Source: a virus. From it: 34,813 bases of DNA. Under the pieces are notes generated by a model that saw only the letters and a program-made list of their open reading frames with translations, had not been told where the DNA came from and ran no database searches. Shown here piece by piece: positions 14,651 to 21,234 of this stretch. A program made the translations under genes and the position numbers. Numbering within the stretch: the stretch's first letter is position 1; each line of letters begins with the position of its first letter. The DNA lies in the IMG/VR virus record IMGVR_UViG_3300044633_000278, positions 1-34,813 of that record. One strand, 5' to 3'.

Positions 14651-14876
14651 AATATACTTAGACTACTTTAACCACGAGCAATGGATGCCTTGTGAGGTGT
14701 GTGGAAAAACGGGGGTAGACTTTCATCACATAGAATGTAGAGGGATGGGGGGCACAACAAAGGCGGACACAATAGAAAACATTATGCTACTTTGTAGGGA
14801 ATGCCATTTAGAGTATGGGGATAAGAAACAACACATGGAGTATTTAAAAGATAAACATAAACAATGGCTAAAATAA
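14634..14876 (+). CDS. HNH endonuclease-like protein
   Basis: An 80-residue protein from ATG 14634 (a TTG at 14631 is one codon upstream). It has CEVC (zinc), VDFHHIECRG (the His-His core), TIENIMLLCREC (Asn and zinc Cys) and a C-terminal His. HNH proteins next to terminase genes assist cleavage during DNA packaging in several tailed phages, and its place just before the terminase genes fits that. A free-standing homing nuclease is the alternative. Confidence 0.82.
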   Translation: MKKHIKIYLDYFNHEQWMPCEVCGKTGVDFHHIECRGMGGTTKADTIENIMLLCRECHLEYGDKKQHMEYLKDKHKQWLK

Positions 14877-14986
14877 AAGGGGATAACCAAAAAACACAAT
14901 TCGGTAAAAGGAAATGTGGCAAGTATAAAAAAAGTAACGGACCAAAGGATAAACCAACAAAGGCTTATAATAGGCAAGGTAAGTAA
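14864..14986 (+). CDS. Very basic 40-residue peptide
   Basis: Overlaps the HNH gene by 13 bases. About a third of residues are Lys or Arg (FGKRKCGKYKKSNGPKD), with a C-terminus KAYNRQGK. It could bind nucleic acid. I have a sense that similar peptides occur in other Bacteroidota phages but cannot name a family. Confidence 0.5.
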   Translation: MAKIKGDNQKTQFGKRKCGKYKKSNGPKDKPTKAYNRQGK

Positions 14987-15004
14987 ACAACGAACAATCA
15001 ACGT

Positions 15005-15376
15005 ATGGCAAACCCAAAATCAATAGCAGGACAAGGATTTCACACACACCCTGAAAGGATAAATAAAGAAGGTAGACCACGTAAATACGTGAGCCTACTT
15101 AAAGAGCAAGGATATAAAATATCGGAAATTAACGACGGCATACAGGCTTTAATGTCTATGACCCCAAAAGAACTTAAAGAAGTAGAGAATAACCCAAATG
15201 CAACGGCATTGGAATTAACAGTTACTAAGGCTATTTTAAAGTCTATGAGCAATGGTTCTTTATACTCAATGGATACTTTAATGAATAGAGTTTACGGGAA
15301 ACCTAAGGAGCAAGTAGACATACAAAGCGATAACAAGATAGAAATAGTATTTATAGATGGCAAAACAATATTATAA
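15005..15376 (+). CDS. terS: Terminase small subunit-like protein (DUF5681-like)
   Basis: A 123-residue protein. The N-terminus NKEGRPRKYVSLLKEQGYKI and the C-terminal GSLYSMDTLMNRVYGKPKEQ have the pattern of DUF5681-like proteins found just before large terminases. It would recognise phage DNA for packaging. The 18-base gap before it is A-rich. Confidence 0.7.
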   Translation: MANPKSIAGQGFHTHPERINKEGRPRKYVSLLKEQGYKISEINDGIQALMSMTPKELKEVENNPNATALELTVTKAILKSMSNGSLYSMDTLMNRVYGKPKEQVDIQSDNKIEIVFIDGKTIL

Positions 15377-15543
15377 TGAATCCAACGGAAAAGGCGGCAG
15401 CACTATTAGTAGAATACAAAACTAAGACAAAGGCAAACGTATATATTAACGAGAAGATAGCACTAGCAAAAGAATTAGGGGTACCTAACAATACGGCTAT
15501 GGCTTATTGGAATAAAGTGAAGGCGGCTTTAAAAGCTATCTAA
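15376..15543 (+). CDS. Small protein between terminase genes
   Basis: A 55-residue helical protein linked by one-base overlaps (TAATG) to both the small terminase-like gene and the large terminase. KIALAKELGVPNNTAMAYWN reads like an HTH, so it may be a second DNA-recognition part of the packaging complex. Confidence 0.6.
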   Translation: MNPTEKAAALLVEYKTKTKANVYINEKIALAKELGVPNNTAMAYWNKVKAALKAI

Positions 15544-16694
15544 TGCAGATACTATTACCTAGCCCACATATTAACCAACAAAAGATACTTGAAAACGACA
15601 AACGATTTAGAGTTATTATGTGTGGTCGTAGGTTTGGTAAGTCCGAGTTAAGCCAAATATTATCGGTCACCTATGCAAGTCGTGGACTATCGGTGGCATA
15701 CATTACCCCTACCTATGGACTAGCAAAGGTATTCTTTGGTAAACTAACCGAAGCATTACCATTTCCAAACAACAAAAGTGATTTAAAGATAGCCTTCCCA
15801 ACGGGTGGCGAAATAGAATTTTTTACGGGGGAACGATTGGATAACTTAAGAGGTAGAAAGTTTCACCTTGTCATAGTCGACGAGGCATCCTTTATCCCCG
15901 ATTTAGAGAATGGTTGGAATAATAGTATTAGACCTACGTTAACGGATTACAAGGGTAAGGCGGTGTTCCTAAGTACCCCTAAGGGTAAGAACTTTTTTTA
16001 TAGCCTATTCATGAAGGAGGGGGAAAATGACTGGAGTTCGTTTAAGTTTACTTCATACGATAACCCTTTTATAGACCCACAGGAAATAGACGATGCTAGG
16101 ATGCAATTACCAGAGGTGGTGTTTGAGCAGGAGTATATGGCTAACCCTAGCGAGAATAGTGCTAACCCTTTTGGTAATGCCTTTATTAGAAGTTGTATTA
16201 AGCCTATAAGCAATCAGCCAGTAGTATCGTTTGGTATTGACGTGGCTAAGTCTTTTGACCACACAGTTATCATAGGACTAGATAATAGCGGCAATGTCGC
16301 TTATTACGATAGGTTTCAAATGGATTGGCATAATACTAAGGAAAACATTAAGAGGCTGCCTAGATGCCCTATATTAATAGATAGTACGGGTGTTGGTGAC
16401 CCTATCCTAGAAGATTTGAAAAGGGATGGACTACAAATAGAAGGGCTTAAATTCACTAGCCAAAGTAAGCAACAACTAATGGAGGGACTAAGTACGGCTA
16501 TACAACAAAGTAAAATAGGGTTCCCAGATGGGGTTATTAAGGATGAATTAGAAGTATTTGAATATGAGTTCACTAAAAGTGGAGTTAGGTATTCGGCACC
16601 TACGGGCTTTCACGATGACGCAGTATGTGCATTAGCACTAGCCTGGTCTAATTATAGTATGAAGCGTGGAAATGGTAGATATAGTTTTGTTTAG
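15543..16694 (+). CDS. terL: Terminase large subunit
   Basis: A 383-residue packaging motor. Walker A is GRRFGKS (28-34), Walker B LVIVDEAS (109-116, D113 E114), and the coupling motif LSTPKG (143-148). The nuclease domain has GIDVAKSFDH (D233), ILIDSTGVGD (D280) and GFHDDAVCALALAW (D358, D359). It pumps DNA into the prohead and cuts it. Slightly shorter than many large terminases but all motifs are present. A 359-base non-coding region follows. Confidence 0.96.
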   Translation: MQILLPSPHINQQKILENDKRFRVIMCGRRFGKSELSQILSVTYASRGLSVAYITPTYGLAKVFFGKLTEALPFPNNKSDLKIAFPTGGEIEFFTGERLDNLRGRKFHLVIVDEASFIPDLENGWNNSIRPTLTDYKGKAVFLSTPKGKNFFYSLFMKEGENDWSSFKFTSYDNPFIDPQEIDDARMQLPEVVFEQEYMANPSENSANPFGNAFIRSCIKPISNQPVVSFGIDVAKSFDHTVIIGLDNSGNVAYYDRFQMDWHNTKENIKRLPRCPILIDSTGVGDPILEDLKRDGLQIEGLKFTSQSKQQLMEGLSTAIQQSKIGFPDGVIKDELEVFEYEFTKSGVRYSAPTGFHDDAVCALALAWSNYSMKRGNGRYSFV

Positions 16695-16713
16695 GTGGTA
16701 ATTATTTTCTACT

Positions 16714-16778
16714 AAAGTCCGAATTAGTGGCAAAAATTTTCCATTATCTGTAACATAGTAATGGTTAATTCGGAGTTT
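16714..16778 (+). other. Nested inverted repeat in the intergenic region after terL
   Basis: AAAGTCCGAATTA (16714-16726) pairs with TAATTCGGAGTTT (16766-16778), 12 of 13 positions. Inside, CCATTA (16741-16746) pairs with TAATGG (16759-16764). The element begins 20 bases after the terL stop. It could be an RNA structure, a packaging site or part of an origin. Confidence 0.6.
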
Positions 16779-16831
16779 GTTTGTAATAGAATTATAAAAA
16801 GTTGCTGTACCTAAATTAGAAATATGTGTTT

Positions 16832-16869
16832 AATTGCATGAAATATCAGGAAAATTCATGCAGTTTTTT
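16832..16869 (+). terminator. Probable intrinsic terminator after the terminase operon
   Basis: AATTGCATGAA (16832-16842) pairs with TTCATGCAGTT (16855-16865) with one T-G wobble, 12-base loop, and a T6 run at 16864-16869. The stem is AT-rich, so it may be weak. It would end the long early/packaging transcript. The rest of 16695-17053 holds two other inverted repeats, the TGCACTTT repeats and a promoter; I see no gene. Confidence 0.6.
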
Positions 16870-16907
16870 AAGTAACTAGAAATATAATTCTATTATAATG
16901 TGTTATA

Positions 16908-16931
16908 AAATGCACTTTCTAACGTGCATTT
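16908..16931 (+). other. Perfect 8-bp hairpin and TGCACTTT repeats
   Basis: AAATGCAC (16908-16915) and GTGCATTT (16924-16931) are perfect inverted copies with an 8-base spacer. TGCACTTT occurs at 16911-16918, 16943-16950 and 17001-17008. The third copy overlaps the -33 element of the promoter at 16999, so these could be operator sites for a phage or host regulator. Confidence 0.5.
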
Positions 16932-16998
16932 ATCCCTTATAATGCACTTTACTCAATGCAATACGTTAACAAAGATTTAACAAAAATAGTTTGGTTAG

Positions 16999-17032
16999 TT
17001 TGCACTTTATATGTGAATAAGTATTACCTTTG
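16999..17032 (+). promoter_or_regulatory. Bacteroidota-type promoter for the small-gene cluster
   Basis: TTTG at 16999-17002 and TACCTTTG at 17025-17032 with the same 22-base spacing as the promoter at 5711. Predicted start near 17038 gives a leader of about 15 bases before ATG 17054. A TGCACTTT repeat overlaps the -33 element. Confidence 0.8.
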
Positions 17033-17053
17033 ATATATCAAAAACAAAGAACT

Positions 17054-17281
17054 ATGACAACTTTATCAACAAAACTAGCTATCGGGTTTAAATTTCAAGT
17101 TCAAGGTAATAACTTTACAAAATTAGTTTGTAATAAAAGCCGTTATATAGATGTAACATTAGTTAATGATTTATTTAATGTAAAGGCTTATACATTAAGA
17201 GGTGTTAATGAATTAAAGATTTCAGAATTAAAAGGGGTATATGTTGAAAATTTACAAGAAGCAATTTTAAAAGTATATTAA
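17054..17281 (+). CDS. Hypothetical protein, 75 residues, first after promoter
   Basis: ATG 17054 follows aaaaacaaagaact. The frame opens at TTG 17030, but that lies in the -7 element, so it is rejected as the start. Beta-rich protein (LAIGFKFQVQGNNFTKLVC). No known family. Position directly behind a strong promoter suggests early, high expression. Confidence 0.72.
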   Translation: MTTLSTKLAIGFKFQVQGNNFTKLVCNKSRYIDVTLVNDLFNVKAYTLRGVNELKISELKGVYVENLQEAILKVY

Positions 17282-17297
17282 TCTAAAAAAAACAACT

Positions 17298-17459
17298 ATG
17301 AACACACTAAAAACTAAAGAACAAAAACAAGCCAAACAATTAGAGGCTAAACTAGAAGCAAGTCAAAAGCAATACGCACTAGAATCTATCCACCCTATAT
17401 GGTTTTGGATTATAACAATAGGAGCCTTAATTTTAGTATCATTAATAGAAAAACTTTAA
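17298..17459 (+). CDS. Small membrane protein with coiled-coil N-terminus
   Basis: A 53-residue protein: charged helix (KEQKQAKQLEAKLEASQKQ) then one TM segment (about 33-49, IWFWIITIGALILVSLI). The leader ctaaaaaaaacaact is typical for this phage. Function unknown. Confidence 0.62.
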   Translation: MNTLKTKEQKQAKQLEAKLEASQKQYALESIHPIWFWIITIGALILVSLIEKL

Positions 17460-17463
17460 TACT

Positions 17464-17652
17464 ATGCCATACTCAACTTGCTGCGGAGCCGAAACCGATA
17501 TGACCGAAATAGATATATGTCCAGAATGTTTAGAACATTGCGACTTCGAAGATGAAGACGAAGACGAAAAAGCAAAGGACGAACAAGACCAAAACGATAT
17601 GGATGAAACAATGCTAAGAGCAGCAGAAGAAAAACTAAATAACCATGAATAA
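17464..17652 (+). CDS. Acidic small protein with zinc-ribbon-like cysteines
   Basis: A 62-residue protein. TCCGAETDMTEIDICPECLE (5-24) carries a CC and CxxC pair that could bind zinc, followed by a highly acidic stretch (CDFEDEDEDEKAKDEQ). It could mimic nucleic acid or bind a metal; function unknown. Overlaps the next gene by 8 bases. Confidence 0.62.
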   Translation: MPYSTCCGAETDMTEIDICPECLEHCDFEDEDEDEKAKDEQDQNDMDETMLRAAEEKLNNHE

Positions 17653-17797
17653 CTACGAACTAAAAGAACTAACTTTAATACGTTGGGAAAACGAAATGTT
17701 AATACTCAAGATAGCCAAACTTGAAAAAGCAATAGGCGAACTAGAGTTAAGACTAAGGAAACAAACTAGCGAACTAAAAGAACTACAAAGCGTATAA
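17645..17797 (+). CDS. Coiled-coil peptide, 50 residues
   Basis: Starts inside the last codons of the zinc-ribbon-like gene. The sequence is almost all heptad-like (MLILKIAKLEKAIGELELRL), so a coiled coil is expected. No family. Confidence 0.55.
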   Translation: MNNYELKELTLIRWENEMLILKIAKLEKAIGELELRLRKQTSELKELQSV

Positions 17798-17803
17798 ACA
17801 TAT

Positions 17804-17860
17804 TAAGCCCTCCAAACATTAATTAAACCAAGGGGTTGGTCGTAATTATCGGGGGGCTTA
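17804..17860 (+). ncRNA. Candidate structured RNA element
   Basis: TAAGCCCTCC (17804-17813) pairs with GGGGGGCTTA (17851-17860) with one G-T wobble. Within, ACCAA (17827-17831) and TTGGT (17836-17840) enclose GGGG. The element is unusually GC-rich for this genome and fills the gap between two small genes. No T run follows, so it is not a normal terminator. Could be a regulatory RNA, a processing site or an attenuator. Confidence 0.4.
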
Positions 17861-17875
17861 TTAAAAATTACATAT

Positions 17876-17962
17876 ATGTCAGCAATGCTTTTAATAATAT
17901 TTTTTTTAATAGCAATATTAATTCAGTTAAAAACTGATAACGAAAAAAGAAAAAAATACTAA
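17876..17962 (+). CDS. 28-residue single-TM peptide
   Basis: MSAMLLIIFFLIAILIQLK then a charged tail (TDNEKRKKY). The start is 15 bases after the structured element. Small size makes it uncertain; the clear TM plus basic tail and the fit between neighbours favour a real gene. Confidence 0.4.
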   Translation: MSAMLLIIFFLIAILIQLKTDNEKRKKY

Positions 17963-17978
17963 CCAAAACAAATAACCT

Positions 17979-18218
17979 ATGAAAACAGCAATACAAGAGT
18001 TAATTGAAAGATTAAAAATTCAGGCAAATTCTATTTCAGATAATGACCATATAGAAGATAGATGTTGGAGAAATGGAATTAGACTTTCTTTAAATATAGC
18101 AAAAGATTTACTTGAAAAAGAAAAAGAGCAGATATGTAATGCTTATACCGATGGGCTAGAAGGACCATACATTGGAGCAGAAAATTACTACAACCAAACC
18201 TATAACCAAAACAAATAA
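17979..18218 (+). CDS. Hypothetical protein, 79 residues
   Basis: Leader aaaacaaataacct, ATG 17979. Helical N-terminal half (TAIQELIERLKIQANSI) and a C-terminus ENYYNQTYNQNK of a kind I associate with many small Bacteroidota phage proteins. Function unknown. Confidence 0.7.
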   Translation: MKTAIQELIERLKIQANSISDNDHIEDRCWRNGIRLSLNIAKDLLEKEKEQICNAYTDGLEGPYIGAENYYNQTYNQNK

Positions 18219-18221
18219 CCT

Positions 18222-18410
18222 ATGGATGAAAGAAATGATTATAATTCAATAGCGATACAAACTATTGATAAAGTAACAAGATTTGAAGTAATAGACCATA
18301 CTAAAAAACAAAGGGGCAGAATAGTTGTAGAGTATGGAGTTAAAGTTGAGGTGTCTATTCAAGATGATGGAAAAACAATGAAAGTATTTTTAACAGACCA
18401 AAACAAATAA
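18222..18410 (+). CDS. Hypothetical protein, 62 residues
   Basis: Beta-rich soluble protein (TRFEVIDHTKKQRGRIVVE). Its last residues (TDQNK) and the following aacaaataaact are coded by the same bases that end the preceding gene, so the end of each gene reuses a short repeat that also acts as the leader of the next. No family. Confidence 0.6.
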   Translation: MDERNDYNSIAIQTIDKVTRFEVIDHTKKQRGRIVVEYGVKVEVSIQDDGKTMKVFLTDQNK

Positions 18411-18413
18411 ACT

Positions 18414-18527
18414 ATGTACATAATTATTGGGTTATTATGCCTATCTTTACTATCTATTATTTATATGTACGAAAGTGCAGAGGCAGAAGATGGGGATACA
18501 GATTACCAAGACGAAAACTTATTTTAA
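18414..18527 (+). CDS. 37-residue membrane peptide
   Basis: One TM helix at residues 2-18 (YIIIGLLCLSLLSIIYM) and an acidic tail (AEAEDGDTDYQDENLF). It ends just before the tail-chaperone ATG. Function unknown. Confidence 0.5.
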   Translation: MYIIIGLLCLSLLSIIYMYESAEAEDGDTDYQDENLF

Positions 18528-18528
18528 T

Positions 18529-19197
18529 ATGAATTGGAACGATTTAAACGTATGGCAATACCAACAGGTAATAAACGTACTAAGCAAAACGGGATTAGAT
18601 GACATAGATAGGCGAATGAGTTTAGTAGCTATCCTTAACAACATGACCGAAACACAGGCGGATAGTTTGACTAAGTCCGAGTTTATGGCATTAGAACGTG
18701 AACTAGCGTTCCTAGATGAACAGATAGAACATAAGCCTAGTAAATATATTGAGGTCAATGGTAAGCGTTACAAAGCCATTTACGATATAACTAAGATGCC
18801 TTTTGCTAGGTATATTGAATCAAAGGTATTTAGTGAAGACTTAATTAACAACCTACATAAGTTAGCCGCTACTATGTTTATGCCACAAAAGCGTACCTGG
18901 TACGGGCGGTGGGTTAATGATAAGTACGATGCTAGTAAACACGAACAATACGCCAACGATATGTTAATGGCTAATTTTAAGGATGTCTACGGGTCATTGG
19001 TTTTTTTTTATCAAGTATACAGAAATTGGATAGAAATTTCAAAGGACTATTTGGCGAACAACTTGACCAAACAAGGGATGACGATAGAGGAGGCGAAAAA
19101 GGCGGTTCAAGATTTATGCATTATTTTGGATGGCAGTATAGCACCAAACTTATTGCCGATTACGAAAACATTAAAGTATCCGAAGCCTACGAGTTAA
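18529..19197 (+). CDS. Tail assembly chaperone, zero-frame product
   Basis: A 222-residue protein from ATG 18529 (the frame is open from 18427, but MNWNDLNVWQYQQVI is the start I recall for this family and follows the stop of the previous gene). Soluble and helical. At residue about 158 the codons GTT TTT TTT TAT form a T_TTT_TTT slippery site; most ribosomes finish here at 19197, some shift to -1 (see 19008-19280). By analogy with lambda G and GT, the short form coats the tape measure during tail growth. Confidence 0.78.
   Translation: MNWNDLNVWQYQQVINVLSKTGLDDIDRRMSLVAILNNMTETQADSLTKSEFMALERELAFLDEQIEHKPSKYIEVNGKRYKAIYDITKMPFARYIESKVFSEDLINNLHKLAATMFMPQKRTWYGRWVNDKYDASKHEQYANDMLMANFKDVYGSLVFFYQVYRNWIEISKDYLANNLTKQGMTIEEAKKAVQDLCIILDGSIAPNLLPITKTLKYPKPTS
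19000..19009 (+). promoter_or_regulatory. -1 ribosomal frameshift site (T_TTT_TTT)
   Basis: Nine T after GG at 19001-19009. In the chaperone frame the codons are GTT TTT TTT TAT, so both tRNAs can re-pair in the -1 frame. The -1 frame is then open to 19280 and codes a plausible C-terminal domain. Tail chaperones of many tailed phages use such a shift. Confidence 0.72.
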
Positions 19198-19280
19198 GTA
19201 CAATAGAATGCTTAAACGTGCTATCTTATTTAAAATCAAAGAGTGATTACGACAATGAGCAATTAAAAAAAATTAGATAG
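19008..19280 (+). CDS. Tail assembly chaperone, -1 frame extension
   Basis: After the shift the product gains about 90 residues to the stop at 19278-19280, for a fusion of about 250. The extension has FMHYFGWQYSTKLIADYENI and ECLNVLSYLKSKSDYDNEQ, resembling C-termini of Bacteroidota tail chaperones. The T part of lambda GT binds tail-tube subunits. No good independent start is present near the beginning, which supports recoding. Confidence 0.7.
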   Translation, partial: LSSIQKLDRNFKGLFGEQLDQTRDDDRGGEKGGSRFMHYFGWQYSTKLIADYENIKVSEAYELSTIECLNVLSYLKSKSDYDNEQLKKIR

Positions 19281-19301
19281 TTGTTAGTTTTTAGATAAAA
19301 C

Positions 19302-19329
19302 AACCCCTGGTGTTTCTACATTGGGGGTT
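19302..19329 (+). terminator. Stem-loop after the tail chaperone
   Basis: AACCCC (19302-19307) pairs with GGGGTT (19324-19329), extendable by three G-T wobbles. No clear T run follows, so it is probably a weak terminator, a processing site or a transcript stabiliser in the 81-base gap. Confidence 0.4.
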
Positions 19330-19361
19330 AGTTATTTTAGGACATAACCCTATTTATTGAT

Positions 19362-20030
19362 ATGAGCATTAGTAAAGCACAGGCAATAGCAATAGGCGAA
19401 GGGTTCCTAAATACATTAGGAGAACAACCTATTAAGGAAGGTGAACTTCCCGTTGTTATGGAGTTACTAAAACAATTTGGCGGTGAATTTATATTACAAG
19501 CTAAAAAGAATTTAAGGGCTAGTGGTTCTATTGCTAGTGGTAATATAGAAGATATAAGAATGCAAGTTACTAAGTTTGGCACTTTGTATACTTTGTCTTT
19601 GGGCTACCCTATAAGCGAGCCTGCTTCTAAATACTACGATTATGTTAACAAGGGGGTAAAAGGAACGGCTAACATTAAAGCGGATAGTAAAACACCTTAT
19701 AGCTTTAAGACTAGTAAGAAGTCGGTAAACGTATCAGCTATTGAGGGGTGGTTAAAATACAATAAGTTAAAGTCGGTAGCGGTTAAACCATATAGAAAGC
19801 TAGGAGTTGAAACAAAGGCAATAGAATCTAAAAAATCATTGGCATTTGTTATAGCTAGGAGCATACACCGAAAAGGTATGAAGTCAACACATTACTTCGA
19901 TAACGCACAAAAGGAAGTATTCGGTAAGGAGTTTGCAGATATTATGGTGGCGGCACTAGGTAAGGATATTCAAATTAAAATTAAACAAATAGGTAAAGAA
20001 ATTAATAATGGCAATAACAATACAAAGTAG
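19362..20030 (+). CDS. Virion structural protein, tail-completion-like
   Basis: A 222-residue protein with a helical N-terminus, NLRASGSIASGNI, TLYTLSLGYPISEPASKYYD and an SAIEGWLKYNKLK block. Context between chaperone and tail proteins indicates a minor tail or neck protein. I have seen similar proteins in Bacteroidota phages but know no assigned role. It overlaps the next gene by 23 bases. Confidence 0.7.
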   Translation: MSISKAQAIAIGEGFLNTLGEQPIKEGELPVVMELLKQFGGEFILQAKKNLRASGSIASGNIEDIRMQVTKFGTLYTLSLGYPISEPASKYYDYVNKGVKGTANIKADSKTPYSFKTSKKSVNVSAIEGWLKYNKLKSVAVKPYRKLGVETKAIESKKSLAFVIARSIHRKGMKSTHYFDNAQKEVFGKEFADIMVAALGKDIQIKIKQIGKEINNGNNNTK

Positions 20031-21234
20031 CCCAGCACTATACAATAGTATGCACGATGACTTATGGTACGTGGCTAGTTCATCAAACGTAGGGCAGACT
20101 TCATTTAAGTTTGTGTACGATGTGTACGTAAACGGGGCACAAGTAAGTAGAACAAAAATATTCCCTAGCCCTAGCGGTGATGGTAGCTATGGTGTGTTTA
20201 ATAGTTCACCTATGGTTCGTTCATTCGTTACTAACTACTTTGAGCCTAGTGGCAATAGTATTTTAGTGGCTTCTAATGACAAAGTAAAAGTAGATTCAAT
20301 AGTAAGGATAGGCGAAGAATATACAAGCGGAGGTATTACACTATTAACTACTAACCTAGCTAGTGGCACGTTATCTTCTTATAATTACTATCCTCCTTTG
20401 TTTGCGGATATATTGTTTACTAATAGTAATACACCATTAGTGCTATCGGATTACTACGATAATAGCCTAATAGAAAACTTTGCCGATGACTGGTTAACCG
20501 AACGTGAGAATGAAAACATAGGGATAGAATACGGGGATAACTTCTATGCTACCTACCTAAGAATAACTACGGGTTCATATGTAGCTAATGTAGATGTAAG
20601 AAACGAGGCGGGGGCGGTTATAGATACGGCTAGTGCTAGTATAACCCTAAGCGGTGAAATGAACTTGTTTAACCTTCAATTTGGGCATATAAATACTTGG
20701 GCGGGTAGAACATTGATTACACAAAACACCTTCGCTTATGACTTCTATTTAACTAAGGGAGTGGCAATATCTAGGAAGCTACACTTTGTACAAAAGTGCT
20801 ACCCTAAGTTTAAGCAATACAACCTACACTTTTTAAATAGGCTAGGCGGTTGGGATACTATGAAGTTCGCATTAGTTAATAGAAGGTCTACCGATTTACA
20901 ACGTGCCTCATATAGAAGGAACGATTACCAATTAAGCGGTAATAGAATGACTAACATAGATAGCTATAATAAGTACAATGAAACTACTTTAAACTACGCT
21001 ATTCAGCATAAGGATAAGTTCCATTTAATTAGTGATTGGGTAAGCTATCAAGACTACGAATGGTTGGGGCAATTAGTAGCAAGTTCAATATGTTATATGG
21101 AGGTGCAAGGTGCATACTTCCCTATTACAATTAGTTCTAATACATACGAATACAAGGTAAAAAATAGTGATAAGCTATTTAACTTTGAGATTGATATAGA
21201 AGTAGGTAAATATGTAACAAGCCAATTTAGATAA
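20008..21234 (+). CDS. Virion structural (tail) protein, 408 residues
   Basis: Beta-rich protein with many Tyr, Asn and Ser (ALYNSMHDDLWYVASSSNVG; LSGEMNLFNLQFGHINTW). No TM, no enzymatic motif. Placement before a 700-residue tail protein and the tape measure suggests a distal-tail or baseplate component. Stop overlaps the next ATG by one base. Confidence 0.72.
   Translation: MAITIQSSPALYNSMHDDLWYVASSSNVGQTSFKFVYDVYVNGAQVSRTKIFPSPSGDGSYGVFNSSPMVRSFVTNYFEPSGNSILVASNDKVKVDSIVRIGEEYTSGGITLLTTNLASGTLSSYNYYPPLFADILFTNSNTPLVLSDYYDNSLIENFADDWLTERENENIGIEYGDNFYATYLRITTGSYVANVDVRNEAGAVIDTASASITLSGEMNLFNLQFGHINTWAGRTLITQNTFAYDFYLTKGVAISRKLHFVQKCYPKFKQYNLHFLNRLGGWDTMKFALVNRRSTDLQRASYRRNDYQLSGNRMTNIDSYNKYNETTLNYAIQHKDKFHLISDWVSYQDYEWLGQLVASSICYMEVQGAYFPITISSNTYEYKVKNSDKLFNFEIDIEVGKYVTSQFR

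Noticed and set aside
16931-16940. TTATCCCTTA as a DnaA box
   Set aside because: It differs from TTATNCACA at several positions and is a single copy.
17030-17053. TTG start for the gene after the second promoter
   Set aside because: Same reason: it lies in the TACCTTTG element.
18427-18528. Longer start for the tail chaperone
   Set aside because: The extra residues overlap the 37-residue membrane peptide in another frame and do not look like the chaperone family; ATG 18529 is better placed.
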